DNA from: Salipiger pallidus
GTDB taxonomy: Bacteria > Pseudomonadota > Alphaproteobacteria > Rhodobacterales > Rhodobacteraceae
Reading direction: 5' to 3'
Assembly: GCF_014643635.1 (NCBI RefSeq)
Contig: NZ_BMJV01000002.1
Coordinates: 372,001 to 436,000 of the forward strand
DNA length: 64,000 nucleotides
A program made the translations under genes and the position numbers. The notes under the pieces are model-generated. The model saw only the letters and a list, made by a program, of their open reading frames with translations, did not search any database and was not told where the DNA came from. Of this stretch, positions 1 to 8,478 are shown in pieces. Positions within the stretch are counted from its first letter, which is position 1. Each line of letters starts with the position of its first letter.

Positions 1-40
1 TTTTCGAGTAAAAATCTTGGGCGTGGGGGCTGGCGTCCCT

Positions 41-60
41 GCGAAGAGGCGAGGCTTCGC
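41..60 (-). terminator. hairpin just downstream of engB
   Basis: GCGAAG and CTTCGC arms (41-46 and 55-60) enclose an 8-nt loop directly after the engB stop codon. There is no immediate T-run on the minus strand, so termination is only a suggestion. Confidence 0.35.
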
Positions 61-714
61 CTAGTCGAGCCCTGCGATGATCGCACGCAGGGTGGCGATG
101 CCATCGCCCTTTTCCGAACTGGTCATGACGATCTCGGGGTAGGCGGCGGGGTGCTTGGACAGCTTCTCGCGGACCTGTGCCTGAATGCGCTCGAGGTCCT
201 TGGCCTTCATCTTGTCAGCCTTGGTCAGCACCGCCTGAAAGGTCACCGCCGAGCGGTCGAGCAGGCTCATGATTTCCTCGTCCACCGACTTCACCCCGTG
301 GCGAGCGTCGATCAGCACGAAGGCGCGGCGCAGCGAGGCGCGTCCTGACAGGTACTGTTTCAGCAGGTTCTGCCATTTCTGCACCACCGCGACCGGCGCG
401 TTGGCAAAACCATAGCCCGGAAGATCGACGAGGTAGCGCCCGTCGGTGAGGGTGAAGAAGTTGATCTCCTGCGTGCGGCCCGGCGTGTTGGACGCCCGCG
501 CCAGCCCCTTGCGCCCGGTAAGCGCGTTGATGAGACTCGACTTGCCGACATTGGATCGACCGGCAAAGCAGACCTCGGGGCGGTCATCGGGCGGCAGGCC
601 GTCCATGGCGACGACGCCCTTGAGGAAGTCGATCTCGCTGGTGAAGAGCTTGCGCGCGGCCTCGCGGGAGGCGTCGTCCGGTTCTTCGGCAAGGGGGAAG
701 GGTAGGGTGGTCAT
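61..714 (-). CDS. engB: ribosome biogenesis GTP-binding protein EngB/YihA
   Basis: EngB is an essential TRAFAC-class GTPase that helps assemble the large ribosomal subunit. The 217-aa product has the G1 loop GRSNVGKSS at about residues 52-60, the G3 motif DLPGYG and the G4 motif TKADK, and its length is normal for the family. I chose the ATG at 714 because upstream in-frame sequence overlaps the preceding gene and looks non-native. The start overlaps the stop of the MOSC gene as ATGA, which suggests translational coupling in a yidC-MOSC-engB operon. The yidC/engB pairing is common in alphaproteobacteria. Confidence 0.95.
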   Translation of the reverse strand: MTTLPFPLAEEPDDASREAARKLFTSEIDFLKGVVAMDGLPPDDRPEVCFAGRSNVGKSSLINALTGRKGLARASNTPGRTQEINFFTLTDGRYLVDLPGYGFANAPVAVVQKWQNLLKQYLSGRASLRRAFVLIDARHGVKSVDEEIMSLLDRSAVTFQAVLTKADKMKAKDLERIQAQVREKLSKHPAAYPEIVMTSSEKGDGIATLRAIIAGLD

Positions 715-1451
715 GGGGTTTGAACCTTGTCGCCTGGGGTGAGCGTGCCGGGCGAGGTGACGCGGGCGTAGACGCCGAAATCCCGGTGCTTCCATGTCTT
801 GTATAGGGCCGCAACGGTCAGGGCGTCGCGGTCACCGGTGAGCGGGCTGGCCTCGGTGGCGCGACATCGTTCGATGCGCTGCGACACCTCTAGCGTGACC
901 TCGCCAAGTGTCAGGCTCTTGCCAATCCAGTCGAACTCTTCCCAAGGGGAGAGCCCTTCGAGCACAAGGTTGCCGCGAAAGCGTTCGATCTGCAACGGCT
1001 GACCTAGCGCGTCCGACAGCGCCTGCAGGCTGGCAAGGTTCAGCACGGACAGCTCGGCGCGGCCATTGTCGGCCATGCCCTGCGGCGGTGCCTGTACGAG
1101 GCGCGTGGGGGCAGGGGAGGTCTCTGGCCAGATCGGGCGGACCCAGCGTGCCAGCGCGTCGCCATCGGTGGCAGGCGCAAACTCGAGCGGGTCGAGACTT
1201 GGGTGCGTGAGGCGGAGCCGCCCGCCCTCCAACGTCTGCGCGCGCACCTGCGCCAGCCGCGGGCCGTTCGCGACCACGAGGAAGTTGCGACGGGGTTGCC
1301 AGTCGTCGGTTTGCGCTGCCCCCTCGTGCAGAAGCGCCCATGCCCGGTCCCCGGGCATGGGCGCTTCCGCTTGAAGCTGGACCCGGTCAAGAGGTTCGAT
1401 ACCGACCCCCTTGACCGGGTAGCGCGCTATGGCGGCAAGCGTTGCCGTCAT
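711..1451 (-). CDS. MOSC domain-containing protein
   Basis: This 246-aa protein has an N-terminal MOSC beta-barrel (ARYPVKG...GDRAWAL) and a C-terminal MOSC core with RFRGN and a conserved Cys in QRIERCRAT near residue 205. MOSC proteins are related to the C-terminal domain of molybdenum cofactor sulfurase and to YcbX/YiiM, and handle sulfur or molybdenum-cofactor-linked reductions. The substrate here is unknown. The ATG at 1451 overlaps the yidC stop and its own stop overlaps the engB start, so it sits translationally coupled inside the membrane-insertase operon. No functional link between these genes is evident. Confidence 0.88.
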   Translation of the reverse strand: MTATLAAIARYPVKGVGIEPLDRVQLQAEAPMPGDRAWALLHEGAAQTDDWQPRRNFLVVANGPRLAQVRAQTLEGGRLRLTHPSLDPLEFAPATDGDALARWVRPIWPETSPAPTRLVQAPPQGMADNGRAELSVLNLASLQALSDALGQPLQIERFRGNLVLEGLSPWEEFDWIGKSLTLGEVTLEVSQRIERCRATEASPLTGDRDALTVAALYKTWKHRDFGVYARVTSPGTLTPGDKVQTP

Positions 1452-3292
1452 TTGCCCGCCTTGTCCGTGGCTTTCTTGCCGCTGTCGGCGTCCTTGTCCT
1501 TGGGCGTCTTCTTGAACCCGGACTTGATGTTGCCGAACACGTCGGGCTTGTAGCCCTGGCTGCGCATGATGAGGTACTGCTGCGTGAAGGTGATTGTGTT
1601 GTTGGTGATCCAGTACAGCACCAGCCCGCTTGCAAAGCCGCCCAGCATGAACATGAACACCCATGGCATCCAGGCGAAGATCATCTTCTGGGTGGGATCA
1701 GCAGGCGCGGGGTTCAGCTTTTGCTGCAGGAACATCGACACGCCCAGCAGGATCGGCAGGATACCGATGAACACCAGCGCGAGGGTCGAGGCCGGCTCAG
1801 GCGCGGCCCAGGGCAGCAAGCCGAAGAGGTTCATGATCGAGGTGGGATCAGGCGTGGAGAGATCCTGGAACGGACCGAACCACGGTGCCTGGCGCAACTC
1901 GAACGCCACGAAGATCACCTTGTAGAGCGAGAAGAAGATCGGGATCTGCAGAAGGATCGGCAGGCAGCCCGACGCGGGGTTCACCTTTTCCTTCTTGTAG
2001 AGCGCCATCATCTCCTGCTGGAGCTTCTGACGGTCGTCGCCTGCACGCTCCTTGAGCTTCTCCATTTCGGGCTGGAGTTCCTTCATCTTCGCCATGGAGA
2101 CGTAGGACTTGTACGCCAGCGGGAACAGGATCGCTTTGATGATGAGGGTCAGCGCGATGATCGACCAGCCCATGTTGCCGATCAGCATGTGCAGCTGGTG
2201 CAGCAGCCAGAAAATCGGCTTGGTCAGGAAGAAGAACCAGCCCCAGTCGATGCTGTCGATGAAGCGGTCGACACCGGCGGCCTGATAGTCGCGGATGGTC
2301 TCGTATTCCTTGGCACCGACGTAAAGCTGCGTCGTCACCTGCTGAGTGGCCCCGGCGGCCAGCGCCATGGTGGGCAGCACGGCTTCGGTCTGGAAGATGT
2401 CGCGGCGTTCGTCGTATTTCGACACCTGCTTGAAGGCGGTGCCCTGCTCGGGGATCAGGGTCGACATCCAGTAGTGGTCGGTGAAGCCGATCCAGCCGCT
2501 TTCGGTGACCTGGGATACCTCGGCGCGGGCGCCTTCGTTCTGGTTCATGTCGAGATCGGGCATGTCCGAGTAGTCGATCTCGGACAGCTCGCCGTCGGCC
2601 ATGGAGACAACGCCTTCGTGCAGGACGAAGAACTTCTTGCGGTCCGCGGGCTCGCCGTGGCGGGCGATGACGCCGTAGGGCGCTGCAGACACTTCACCTT
2701 CACCGATGTTCTCGACCGACTGGGTGACGGAGAACATGAAGTTCTCGTCCACCGCCAGCGTGCGACGGAACACGAGGCCCGCGGGGCTGTCCCAGCGCAG
2801 GGTAACAGGGGAGTCAGCGGTAAGGGTCTCGCCGGATTCGATGGACCATTCGGTGTTCGGGCCGGGAACATCGCTGCCCGAGAGGCCAGCGCCGGGCGCC
2901 CAGCCGTAAAGCGCGTAATAGGCATGACCGTCGCCCACTGGCTCGAGGATCTGCACATTGGCGGAGTCCTCGTCGAGAGTGACGGTGTAGTCCTTGAGGA
3001 TGAGTTCGTCGATGCGACCGCCGCTCAGCGAGATCGAGCCCGCGAGGCGCGGGGTGTCGATCTTCAGGCGCGGGGCGTCAGCGGCCTCGGTCTGCGGCGC
3101 GGGCGTAGCGTCGCTGGTGGTGCCGGGCGCAACGGACGGTGTCGAGGCGGTATCATCCACGGCCTGCACGGCATTGGGCGCCGCCTGATCTTCGAGCTGC
3201 TCTTCCGGTGGCGGGAAAAGCAGGAACCAAATGAGGATCACCACGAAGCTCAGCCCGGTTGCGATGAGCAGGTTCTTGTTCTGATCGTCCAT
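1448..3292 (-). CDS. yidC: membrane protein insertase YidC
   Basis: YidC inserts and folds inner-membrane proteins alone or with SecYEG. The 614-aa product has an N-terminal membrane anchor (LLIATGLSFVVILIWFLLF), a large periplasmic P1 domain (about residues 60-330) and the conserved five-helix insertase core. The core includes NPASGCLPILLQIPIFFSLY and ends with the membrane helices around residues 500-570. The tail is lysine rich (KKTPKDKDADSGKK), which may contact the ribosome. I used the ATG at 3292 (MDDQNKNLL), the usual YidC start. It is the first gene of the coupled yidC-MOSC-engB group. Confidence 0.97.
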   Translation of the reverse strand: MDDQNKNLLIATGLSFVVILIWFLLFPPPEEQLEDQAAPNAVQAVDDTASTPSVAPGTTSDATPAPQTEAADAPRLKIDTPRLAGSISLSGGRIDELILKDYTVTLDEDSANVQILEPVGDGHAYYALYGWAPGAGLSGSDVPGPNTEWSIESGETLTADSPVTLRWDSPAGLVFRRTLAVDENFMFSVTQSVENIGEGEVSAAPYGVIARHGEPADRKKFFVLHEGVVSMADGELSEIDYSDMPDLDMNQNEGARAEVSQVTESGWIGFTDHYWMSTLIPEQGTAFKQVSKYDERRDIFQTEAVLPTMALAAGATQQVTTQLYVGAKEYETIRDYQAAGVDRFIDSIDWGWFFFLTKPIFWLLHQLHMLIGNMGWSIIALTLIIKAILFPLAYKSYVSMAKMKELQPEMEKLKERAGDDRQKLQQEMMALYKKEKVNPASGCLPILLQIPIFFSLYKVIFVAFELRQAPWFGPFQDLSTPDPTSIMNLFGLLPWAAPEPASTLALVFIGILPILLGVSMFLQQKLNPAPADPTQKMIFAWMPWVFMFMLGGFASGLVLYWITNNTITFTQQYLIMRSQGYKPDVFGNIKSGFKKTPKDKDADSGKKATDKAGK

Positions 3293-3418
3293 GCGAGACT
3301 GCCGCCCTGTCCTTGGAAAGTCACCGCCGGGTTCAACAGGCGTGGCCTGCAAAGGTCAAGCCGATTCCGGGGAGCACGGAGCTTTTGTGAGCTTGTCGGG
3401 CATGGGATTCGACCCATT

Positions 3419-4960
3419 TCAACCGGTGCTTCGGCCGAGGTTCCGGGCTTTTGCGATCTTGGCGCCGTGACGCTTGGCCCAGTCAGCCATCTGGTCGGCC
3501 GGCATGGGCCGGGCGATGCCGAAGCCCTGTACGTGATCGCAGCCGAGCTGGGACAGCAATGCATGTTCCGACACGCTTTCGACACCCTCTGCCACCGTCT
3601 TGAGCCCCAGTCGGTCTGCAAGCCCGAGCACTGCGGCAAGCATGCGACGCTGTTCCTCGTCCCGATCAACGCGAGTGACGAAGCTGCGATCAATCTTGAG
3701 GCGATGCACGGTGAAGCGGCGCAGTGCGGTGATGGAGGCGTGGCCGGTCCCGAAATCGTCGAGGTCGACTTGGCAGCCAAGCTTGGAAAGGCCAACGATG
3801 TTGCGCGCCACGATCCCTTCGGGGGACTCCGCGATCACCGTCTCGAGCACCTCGATGCCGAGCCGGGAGGGGGCCATGCCGTGACGATCAAGCTCCCACT
3901 TGATGCGTTCGACCAGATGCGGGTTGCGCAGCTCTACATCGGTAAAATTCACGCTGACCTGGGGGATGATGATTCCCTCGGCATCCCAAGCACGCATGGC
4001 CGTGAGGCTCTGTTCGAGGATGACTTCGCTGAGACGATCAAGCTGCCCTGCCTCTGCGAGGACTGTAAGAAATTCCTTCGGTGACACGATCCCGCGCGTG
4101 GGATGCAGCCAGCGGGCCAGGGCCTCGACCCCACTTATGCTTCCGGTCGAAGTGCAGATCTGCGGCTGGAACCAGGGCTGTATCTGCCCGAGCGCAAGAG
4201 CTCGTTCGATCTCATGAAGCAGGGTCTTCCGGGCCTTGCGCTCAGCAGACATGCTGTCAGACCAGGCCCGGATGGCGGAGGGACCATTGCTGACCGCTTC
4301 TGCCAGTGCCGTCTGCGCCGCTTCGACCAACTGTGGTCCTGTGACGTCGTCGCCCAGCCGGTGCGATCCGCAAAAGCCCACCGCGAAGGACAGGTAGTGG
4401 GTGCCCGTCTCGGTGTCGCAAGGTTCTTCCAAGCTTCGCTGGATGCGATCTGCCATGGTGAGCAGCGCCTCCAGATCGAGCCGCAAGGATGGCGCCAGCA
4501 GCACGAGGAACCGCGTATCGCCAATGCGGACCACACGGTCACCGCGACGCACTTCTCGGCGGAGACGGCGCAGGATCGAGCCGTGCAGGCTGTGGATCGG
4601 ATCGTCACCGGAACGGCGGCGGATATCCTCGAGCCCCTCGGCTTCGATCACGAAACAGGCCGTGGACAGATCAAAGCCCGTGGCCCGAGCGAGTATCTGT
4701 TCGGCAAGATCGTTCGCCATGGTGATGTCGATGAGATCCGGCAACGGGCGCGTGGGGTCGAGTGGTTCGACATCGCTGTCCGCCGATATGGCATAGAGCG
4801 CCGGCAAGCCGAGAGCCACGACGAGAAGTGCGATTTCCCCGCCCAGCCAGTACCCCGCAAGGGTCAGCGCGGGCAGGAACGCAAGCATATGCGGCCCATG
4901 TACAACGCGCGCCACGGCAACGCGTCGCCTGAGGAGATCCGCTTTGAGTTCCGGTATCAC
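3419..4960 (-). CDS. membrane-associated EAL-domain c-di-GMP phosphodiesterase with degenerate GGDEF
   Basis: The 513-aa protein starts with two hydrophobic helices (about residues 25-60), then a GGDEF-like domain whose signature is replaced by IGDTR, so it should not make c-di-GMP. A complete EAL domain follows. The motifs EAL in GVEALARW, NFTD, EVLE, DDFGTG and AEGVES are all present, so hydrolysis of c-di-GMP to pGpG is likely. It is set back 127 bp from yidC and probably has its own promoter. Its physiological target is unknown. Confidence 0.85.
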   Translation of the reverse strand: MIPELKADLLRRRVAVARVVHGPHMLAFLPALTLAGYWLGGEIALLVVALGLPALYAISADSDVEPLDPTRPLPDLIDITMANDLAEQILARATGFDLSTACFVIEAEGLEDIRRRSGDDPIHSLHGSILRRLRREVRRGDRVVRIGDTRFLVLLAPSLRLDLEALLTMADRIQRSLEEPCDTETGTHYLSFAVGFCGSHRLGDDVTGPQLVEAAQTALAEAVSNGPSAIRAWSDSMSAERKARKTLLHEIERALALGQIQPWFQPQICTSTGSISGVEALARWLHPTRGIVSPKEFLTVLAEAGQLDRLSEVILEQSLTAMRAWDAEGIIIPQVSVNFTDVELRNPHLVERIKWELDRHGMAPSRLGIEVLETVIAESPEGIVARNIVGLSKLGCQVDLDDFGTGHASITALRRFTVHRLKIDRSFVTRVDRDEEQRRMLAAVLGLADRLGLKTVAEGVESVSEHALLSQLGCDHVQGFGIARPMPADQMADWAKRHGAKIAKARNLGRSTG

Positions 4961-5024
4961 GGGCCGTCCTCCTTCTGATGCGCATCCTTGCGAACAGGAG
5001 TAGAACGGCGAGGTAACCGGATGT

Positions 5025-5900
5025 TTAACGTAGGGAGGGGATATCCGAACTTTTTCGTTCAGGATCCAACATCAGCCCGGCGAAATCGAACAGCTTGGGG
5101 TCGAGCATGTGCGAAGGGCGGATGTTCATCAGGGACCGGAACATCACCTGGCGCCGACCGGGGGAGTTCTTTTCCCAGCCGTCAAGAATCTGCTTCACCT
5201 GCTGGCGCTGCAGCCCATCCTGGCTGCCGCACAGATCGCATGGGATGATCGGGTAATTGAGCGCACGGGCGAACTTCTCGCAATCCACCTCGGCCACGTG
5301 GGCGAGGGGGCGGTAGACGAAAAGATCACCTTCTTCGTTGACCAGCTTCGGCGGCATGGTGGCCAGGCGCCCGCCGTGGAAGAGGTTCATGAAGAAGGTC
5401 TCGAGGATATCGTCCCGGTGATGGCCAAGCACCACGGCCGAGCAGCCCTCTTCGCGCGCGATGCGGTAGAGGTTGCCGCGCCGCAGCCGCGAGCAAAGGG
5501 CGCAGAAGGTACGGCCCTGGGGCACCTTGTCCATGACGATGGAATAGGTGTCCTGATATTCGATGCGGTGCGGAACGCCCATCTTTTCGAGAAACTCGGG
5601 CAAGACGGTCGCGGGAAAGCCCGGTTGTCCCTGGTCGAGGTTGCAGGCCAGCAGGTCCACCGGCAGAAGGCCGCGCCATTTCAACTCGTGCAGCACGGCA
5701 AGCAGGGTGTAGCTGTCCTTGCCGCCCGACAGGCACACCAGCCATTTTGGCGTGGAGCCGTCTTTGCGGGGTTCGATCATGCCGTATTGCTCGACCGCCT
5801 CACGCGTGTACTGGACAATGCGTTTGCGCAGCTTCTTGAACTCGGTGCTTTTGGGGGCACCGTGGAAGAGCGGGTGGATATCGTCACTGTCATCGAGCAT
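5025..5900 (-). CDS. ttcA: tRNA 2-thiocytidine(32) synthetase TtcA
   Basis: TtcA thiolates cytidine 32 of certain tRNAs using ATP and an iron-sulfur cluster. The PP-loop SGGKDS lies at residues 58-63, the Fe-S cysteine pair C134-x2-C137 is present, and [10 protein letters not shown] supplies the third cluster cysteine. Length (291 aa from the ATG at 5900) matches the family. An upstream in-frame start at 5972 would add 24 unlikely residues. Confidence 0.93.
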   Translation of the reverse strand: MLDDSDDIHPLFHGAPKSTEFKKLRKRIVQYTREAVEQYGMIEPRKDGSTPKWLVCLSGGKDSYTLLAVLHELKWRGLLPVDLLACNLDQGQPGFPATVLPEFLEKMGVPHRIEYQDTYSIVMDKVPQGRTFCALCSRLRRGNLYRIAREEGCSAVVLGHHRDDILETFFMNLFHGGRLATMPPKLVNEEGDLFVYRPLAHVAEVDCEKFARALNYPIIPCDLCGSQDGLQRQQVKQILDGWEKNSPGRRQVMFRSLMNIRPSHMLDPKLFDFAGLMLDPERKSSDIPSLR

Positions 5901-5997
5901 GGGCAGGCCATACGCGCGGATCACGTCATCGGCAAGAGGTGTCAGGAACACACGGCGCCGGCAGGCGTTCACCTTTCAGCAACGAAAGGAGCCTTTC

Positions 5998-6528
5998 ATG
6001 AAACAGACCACCGCACTCGTCGCCGCTCTTTGTGCCGCGTCCATCGCAGGCCCGGCCCTCGCGCAGTCCGAGATGGACATGCCGGATGCCACGGCCACCC
6101 TGTCGAACACCGATGGCGAGACCGTCGGCGAAGTGCAGCTGTTCGAAACGGCGGAGGGCATCCTTGCCCGGGTCACTGCCGAGAACATCGAGGAAGGCTG
6201 GCACGGTTTCCACCTGCACGAAATCGGTGATTGTTCGGCCGACGACTTCAGCTCCGCCGGCGATCACTATGCCCCCGACGGCAATTCCCATGGCCTTCTC
6301 TCGGATGGGCCAGCGCATGCCGGCGATCTGCCGAACATCTACGCCGATGCGGATGGCAACATCGAGGCGGACGTGACCAGCACCGCGCTGACAATCAATG
6401 GCGACATGGCTCCGATAATGGACGAAGACGGCTCGGCCTTCATCATCCATGAAGGCCCTGACAGCTATGGTGAAGAGGCCGGTGCCGGCTCGCGCGTCGC
6501 TTGCGGCGTGGTCGAAGTCGCGTCCTAA
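5998..6528 (+). CDS. sodC: periplasmic Cu/Zn superoxide dismutase
   Basis: The 176-aa product has a Sec signal peptide (residues 1-22, cleaved after ALA). Copper/zinc ligands are visible in HGFHLHEIGDC and the downstream histidine/aspartate cluster ending AHAGDLPN. The C-terminal HEGPDSYG...ACGVV is typical and supplies the second disulfide cysteine. It converts superoxide to peroxide in the periplasm. An AAAGGAG ribosome binding site precedes the ATG. It is divergent from ttcA and convergent with yidD. Confidence 0.93.
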   Translation: MKQTTALVAALCAASIAGPALAQSEMDMPDATATLSNTDGETVGEVQLFETAEGILARVTAENIEEGWHGFHLHEIGDCSADDFSSAGDHYAPDGNSHGLLSDGPAHAGDLPNIYADADGNIEADVTSTALTINGDMAPIMDEDGSAFIIHEGPDSYGEEAGAGSRVACGVVEVAS

Positions 6529-6531
6529 GAC

Positions 6532-6777
6532 CTAAGACCGTCGTGCCGGGCCCTTGGGGTCCGGCACATTGTCTATCCCGCTACCACCCCACGGGTGACA
6601 GCGCAGAATGCGACGGGTGGCGAGCCAGCCACCCCTGAGCGCTCCGTGTTTTTCCAGCGCTTCCAGAGCGTAGACAGAACAAGTGGGCTGGAAGCGACAG
6701 CTATGGCCGACCCATGGCGACCAGAGCAGTCGGTAGGCCTTGACGGGCAGGGCGAAGATGCGCGCCGCAATGTTCAC
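6532..6777 (-). CDS. yidD: membrane protein insertion efficiency factor YidD
   Basis: This 81-aa protein carries the YidD hallmarks: YRLLWSPWVGHSCRFQPTCSVYALEALEKHG followed by RILRCHPWGGSG (both noted here only as landmarks within residues 17-70). YidD assists YidC-dependent insertion. It overlaps the end of rnpA by four bases, giving the common rpmH-rnpA-yidD order. Confidence 0.94.
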   Translation of the reverse strand: MNIAARIFALPVKAYRLLWSPWVGHSCRFQPTCSVYALEALEKHGALRGGWLATRRILRCHPWGGSGIDNVPDPKGPARRS

Positions 6778-7295
6778 GATCGCGGGACCTTCGGTTTCTT
6801 GTCCCTAGGAGCATGGATTTTGCGCAGGGCATAGCGCAGATCGTCGCAGAGCGCGCCGAACGGGCGTTCGGCAGTGGCGTCACGACGGCCGATCAGCACG
6901 TAATCCCAGCCGGGCCGCGCAATCTCGGGTAATGTCAGACGTGCGATTTCGCGCATCCGGCGTTTGGCACGGTTGCGGGCGACGGCATTGCCGACCTTTT
7001 TCGAACAGGTAAAACCGATGCGCACTGACGGATCGCCGTCATCGCGGAACCGTGCCTGCACGAGCATCGAGCCCACCGGTTGGCGGGATGCCCGGGCTGC
7101 GGCAAGGAAATCGGACCGCTTGCGCATGGCGCCAAAGGGCTGCGACGCAATTCTTGCGCCGGTTTCGGCGACCTGGTCAGTCACGCCGATCTTACCGATT
7201 TCACCGGGCCTGCCAGACGATCCAACATGAGGAAATGCCGCTTCGGAAAGGTCCGAAGCGGCATTTTCTGTGGCTTTCCTGTCCTGCTCCGCCAT
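6774..7295 (-). CDS. rnpA: ribonuclease P protein component
   Basis: The conserved core (RKRSDFLAAA, then IGFTCSKKVGNAVARNRAKR) is the RNase P protein that helps the catalytic RNA mature tRNA 5' ends. The frame opens at 7295 and gives 173 aa, longer than the usual 110-140. A shorter form beginning near the ATG at 7124 (MRKRSDF) is possible. The true start is uncertain. It lies 17 bp after rpmH and overlaps yidD. Confidence 0.93.
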   Translation of the reverse strand: MAEQDRKATENAASDLSEAAFPHVGSSGRPGEIGKIGVTDQVAETGARIASQPFGAMRKRSDFLAAARASRQPVGSMLVQARFRDDGDPSVRIGFTCSKKVGNAVARNRAKRRMREIARLTLPEIARPGWDYVLIGRRDATAERPFGALCDDLRYALRKIHAPRDKKPKVPRS

Positions 7296-7312
7296 GGGCA
7301 GAGCACCTCTGC

Positions 7313-7447
7313 TCAGGCGCTGAGGTTTTTGCGGCCGCGTGCGCGGCGCGCGTTCAGGATGGCACGGCCTGCTTTGGTCGCCATGCGGGCGCGGAAGCCG
7401 TGACGGCGCTTGCGAACAAGGTTCGAAGGCTGGAAGGTGCGTTTCAT
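7313..7447 (-). CDS. rpmH: 50S ribosomal protein L34
   Basis: This 44-aa basic protein begins [18 protein letters not shown] and ends GRKNLSA, a full-length L34. It is the first gene of the rpmH-rnpA-yidD operon. It is too short to be called easily by length but is unmistakable in sequence. Confidence 0.97.
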   Translation of the reverse strand: MKRTFQPSNLVRKRRHGFRARMATKAGRAILNARRARGRKNLSA

Positions 7448-7714
7448 CGCGCTCTACTCCGTTACTCGGGCTACCCGGGACGGATTCGCCGGGCGGGTCA
7501 TTTCGAAGCCCGTGCTATAGGGAGGGGCCGACCGCATGTCAAACATGTATCACGCGAAAGCTGCAACATTTCGCCTCCCAGCATGGGGGTGGTGTTACAA
7601 CAGGACATATCTTGGAAAGCCCGCTCCCACAAATACTGCGAAGGATCGTCACTGCGCATCAAGGAGCCGTGATGGGGCTGTTGCGCCATGCCTGCTTGGC
7701 CCATTGTTCTCTAC

Positions 7715-8452
7715 ATGACCGAACCCGCTTCCAAGCCCGCCCCTTCCCACAGCCCCTGGCGTCACCTGCCGCTGGCGCTGGTGGTGATCGCTGCCGTCGT
7801 CGGGGCCGTCACCCTGCGCGAGCATATCAGTTTCGAGACCCTGTCCGAGAATCGCGCCGCGCTGATGGCCTTCAGGGAATCACATTACGCCGCGCTCGCT
7901 GCGCTGTTCTTGCTCGCCTATGTCGCCATCGTGGCCCTGTCGCTGCCGGGGGCGGCGGTGGCGTCGGTCACCGGGGGCTTCCTGTTCGGTCTCGGGCCGG
8001 GCACGGCCTTCAATGTCCTCGCGGCGACGCTGGGGGCACTGCTGATCTTCCTCGCGGCGCGGGCAGGGCTGGGGCAGGCGCTTGCTGCGCGGCTTGATGC
8101 GTCCGAGGGGACGCTGGGCCGGCTGCGGACCCGCCTGCGAGAAAACGAGGTCAGCGTTCTGCTGCTGCTTCGCCTGCTTCCCGCGGTTCCATTCTTCGTG
8201 GCAAACCTGCTGCCTGCCATGGTCGGGGTACGGTTTGTCAACTTCCTCTGGACCACGGCGTTGGGTATCATTCCAGGAGCGCTGGTCTTTACCTCGATCG
8301 GTGTCGGCCTCGGCGAGGTGTTCGACCGCGGCGAGACCCCGGACCTCGGCATCATCTGGTCACCGCAGGTGCTGGGGCCACTGTTGGGGCTTGCGGCGCT
8401 CGCAGCCCTCCCCATGGCGATCCGCACGTTGCGCGGACGCCGCGAGATCTGA
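7715..8452 (+). CDS. TVP38/TMEM64 (VTT/DedA-like) membrane protein
   Basis: A 245-aa multi-pass protein with about six hydrophobic segments and the VTT-type stretch LPGAAVASVTGGFLFG followed by RLLPAVPFFVANLLPAM. Family members are proposed lipid scramblases or transporters. The ATG at 7715 (MTEPASK) is preferred over the ORF start at 7688. It is 26 bp upstream of the flavin oxidoreductase, and this pairing is frequent in proteobacteria, often near mercuric-reductase-like proteins. Confidence 0.85.
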   Translation: MTEPASKPAPSHSPWRHLPLALVVIAAVVGAVTLREHISFETLSENRAALMAFRESHYAALAALFLLAYVAIVALSLPGAAVASVTGGFLFGLGPGTAFNVLAATLGALLIFLAARAGLGQALAARLDASEGTLGRLRTRLRENEVSVLLLLRLLPAVPFFVANLLPAMVGVRFVNFLWTTALGIIPGALVFTSIGVGLGEVFDRGETPDLGIIWSPQVLGPLLGLAALAALPMAIRTLRGRREI

Positions 8453-8478
8453 CCCTCGAAGCCCCAGGAGGCATATAT

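Noticed and set aside
1442-4084. 880-aa open frame antisense to yidC and the EAL gene
   Set aside because: It is a mirror of GC-rich codon bias over two clear genes, with low-complexity H/R/Q-rich translation and no domain.
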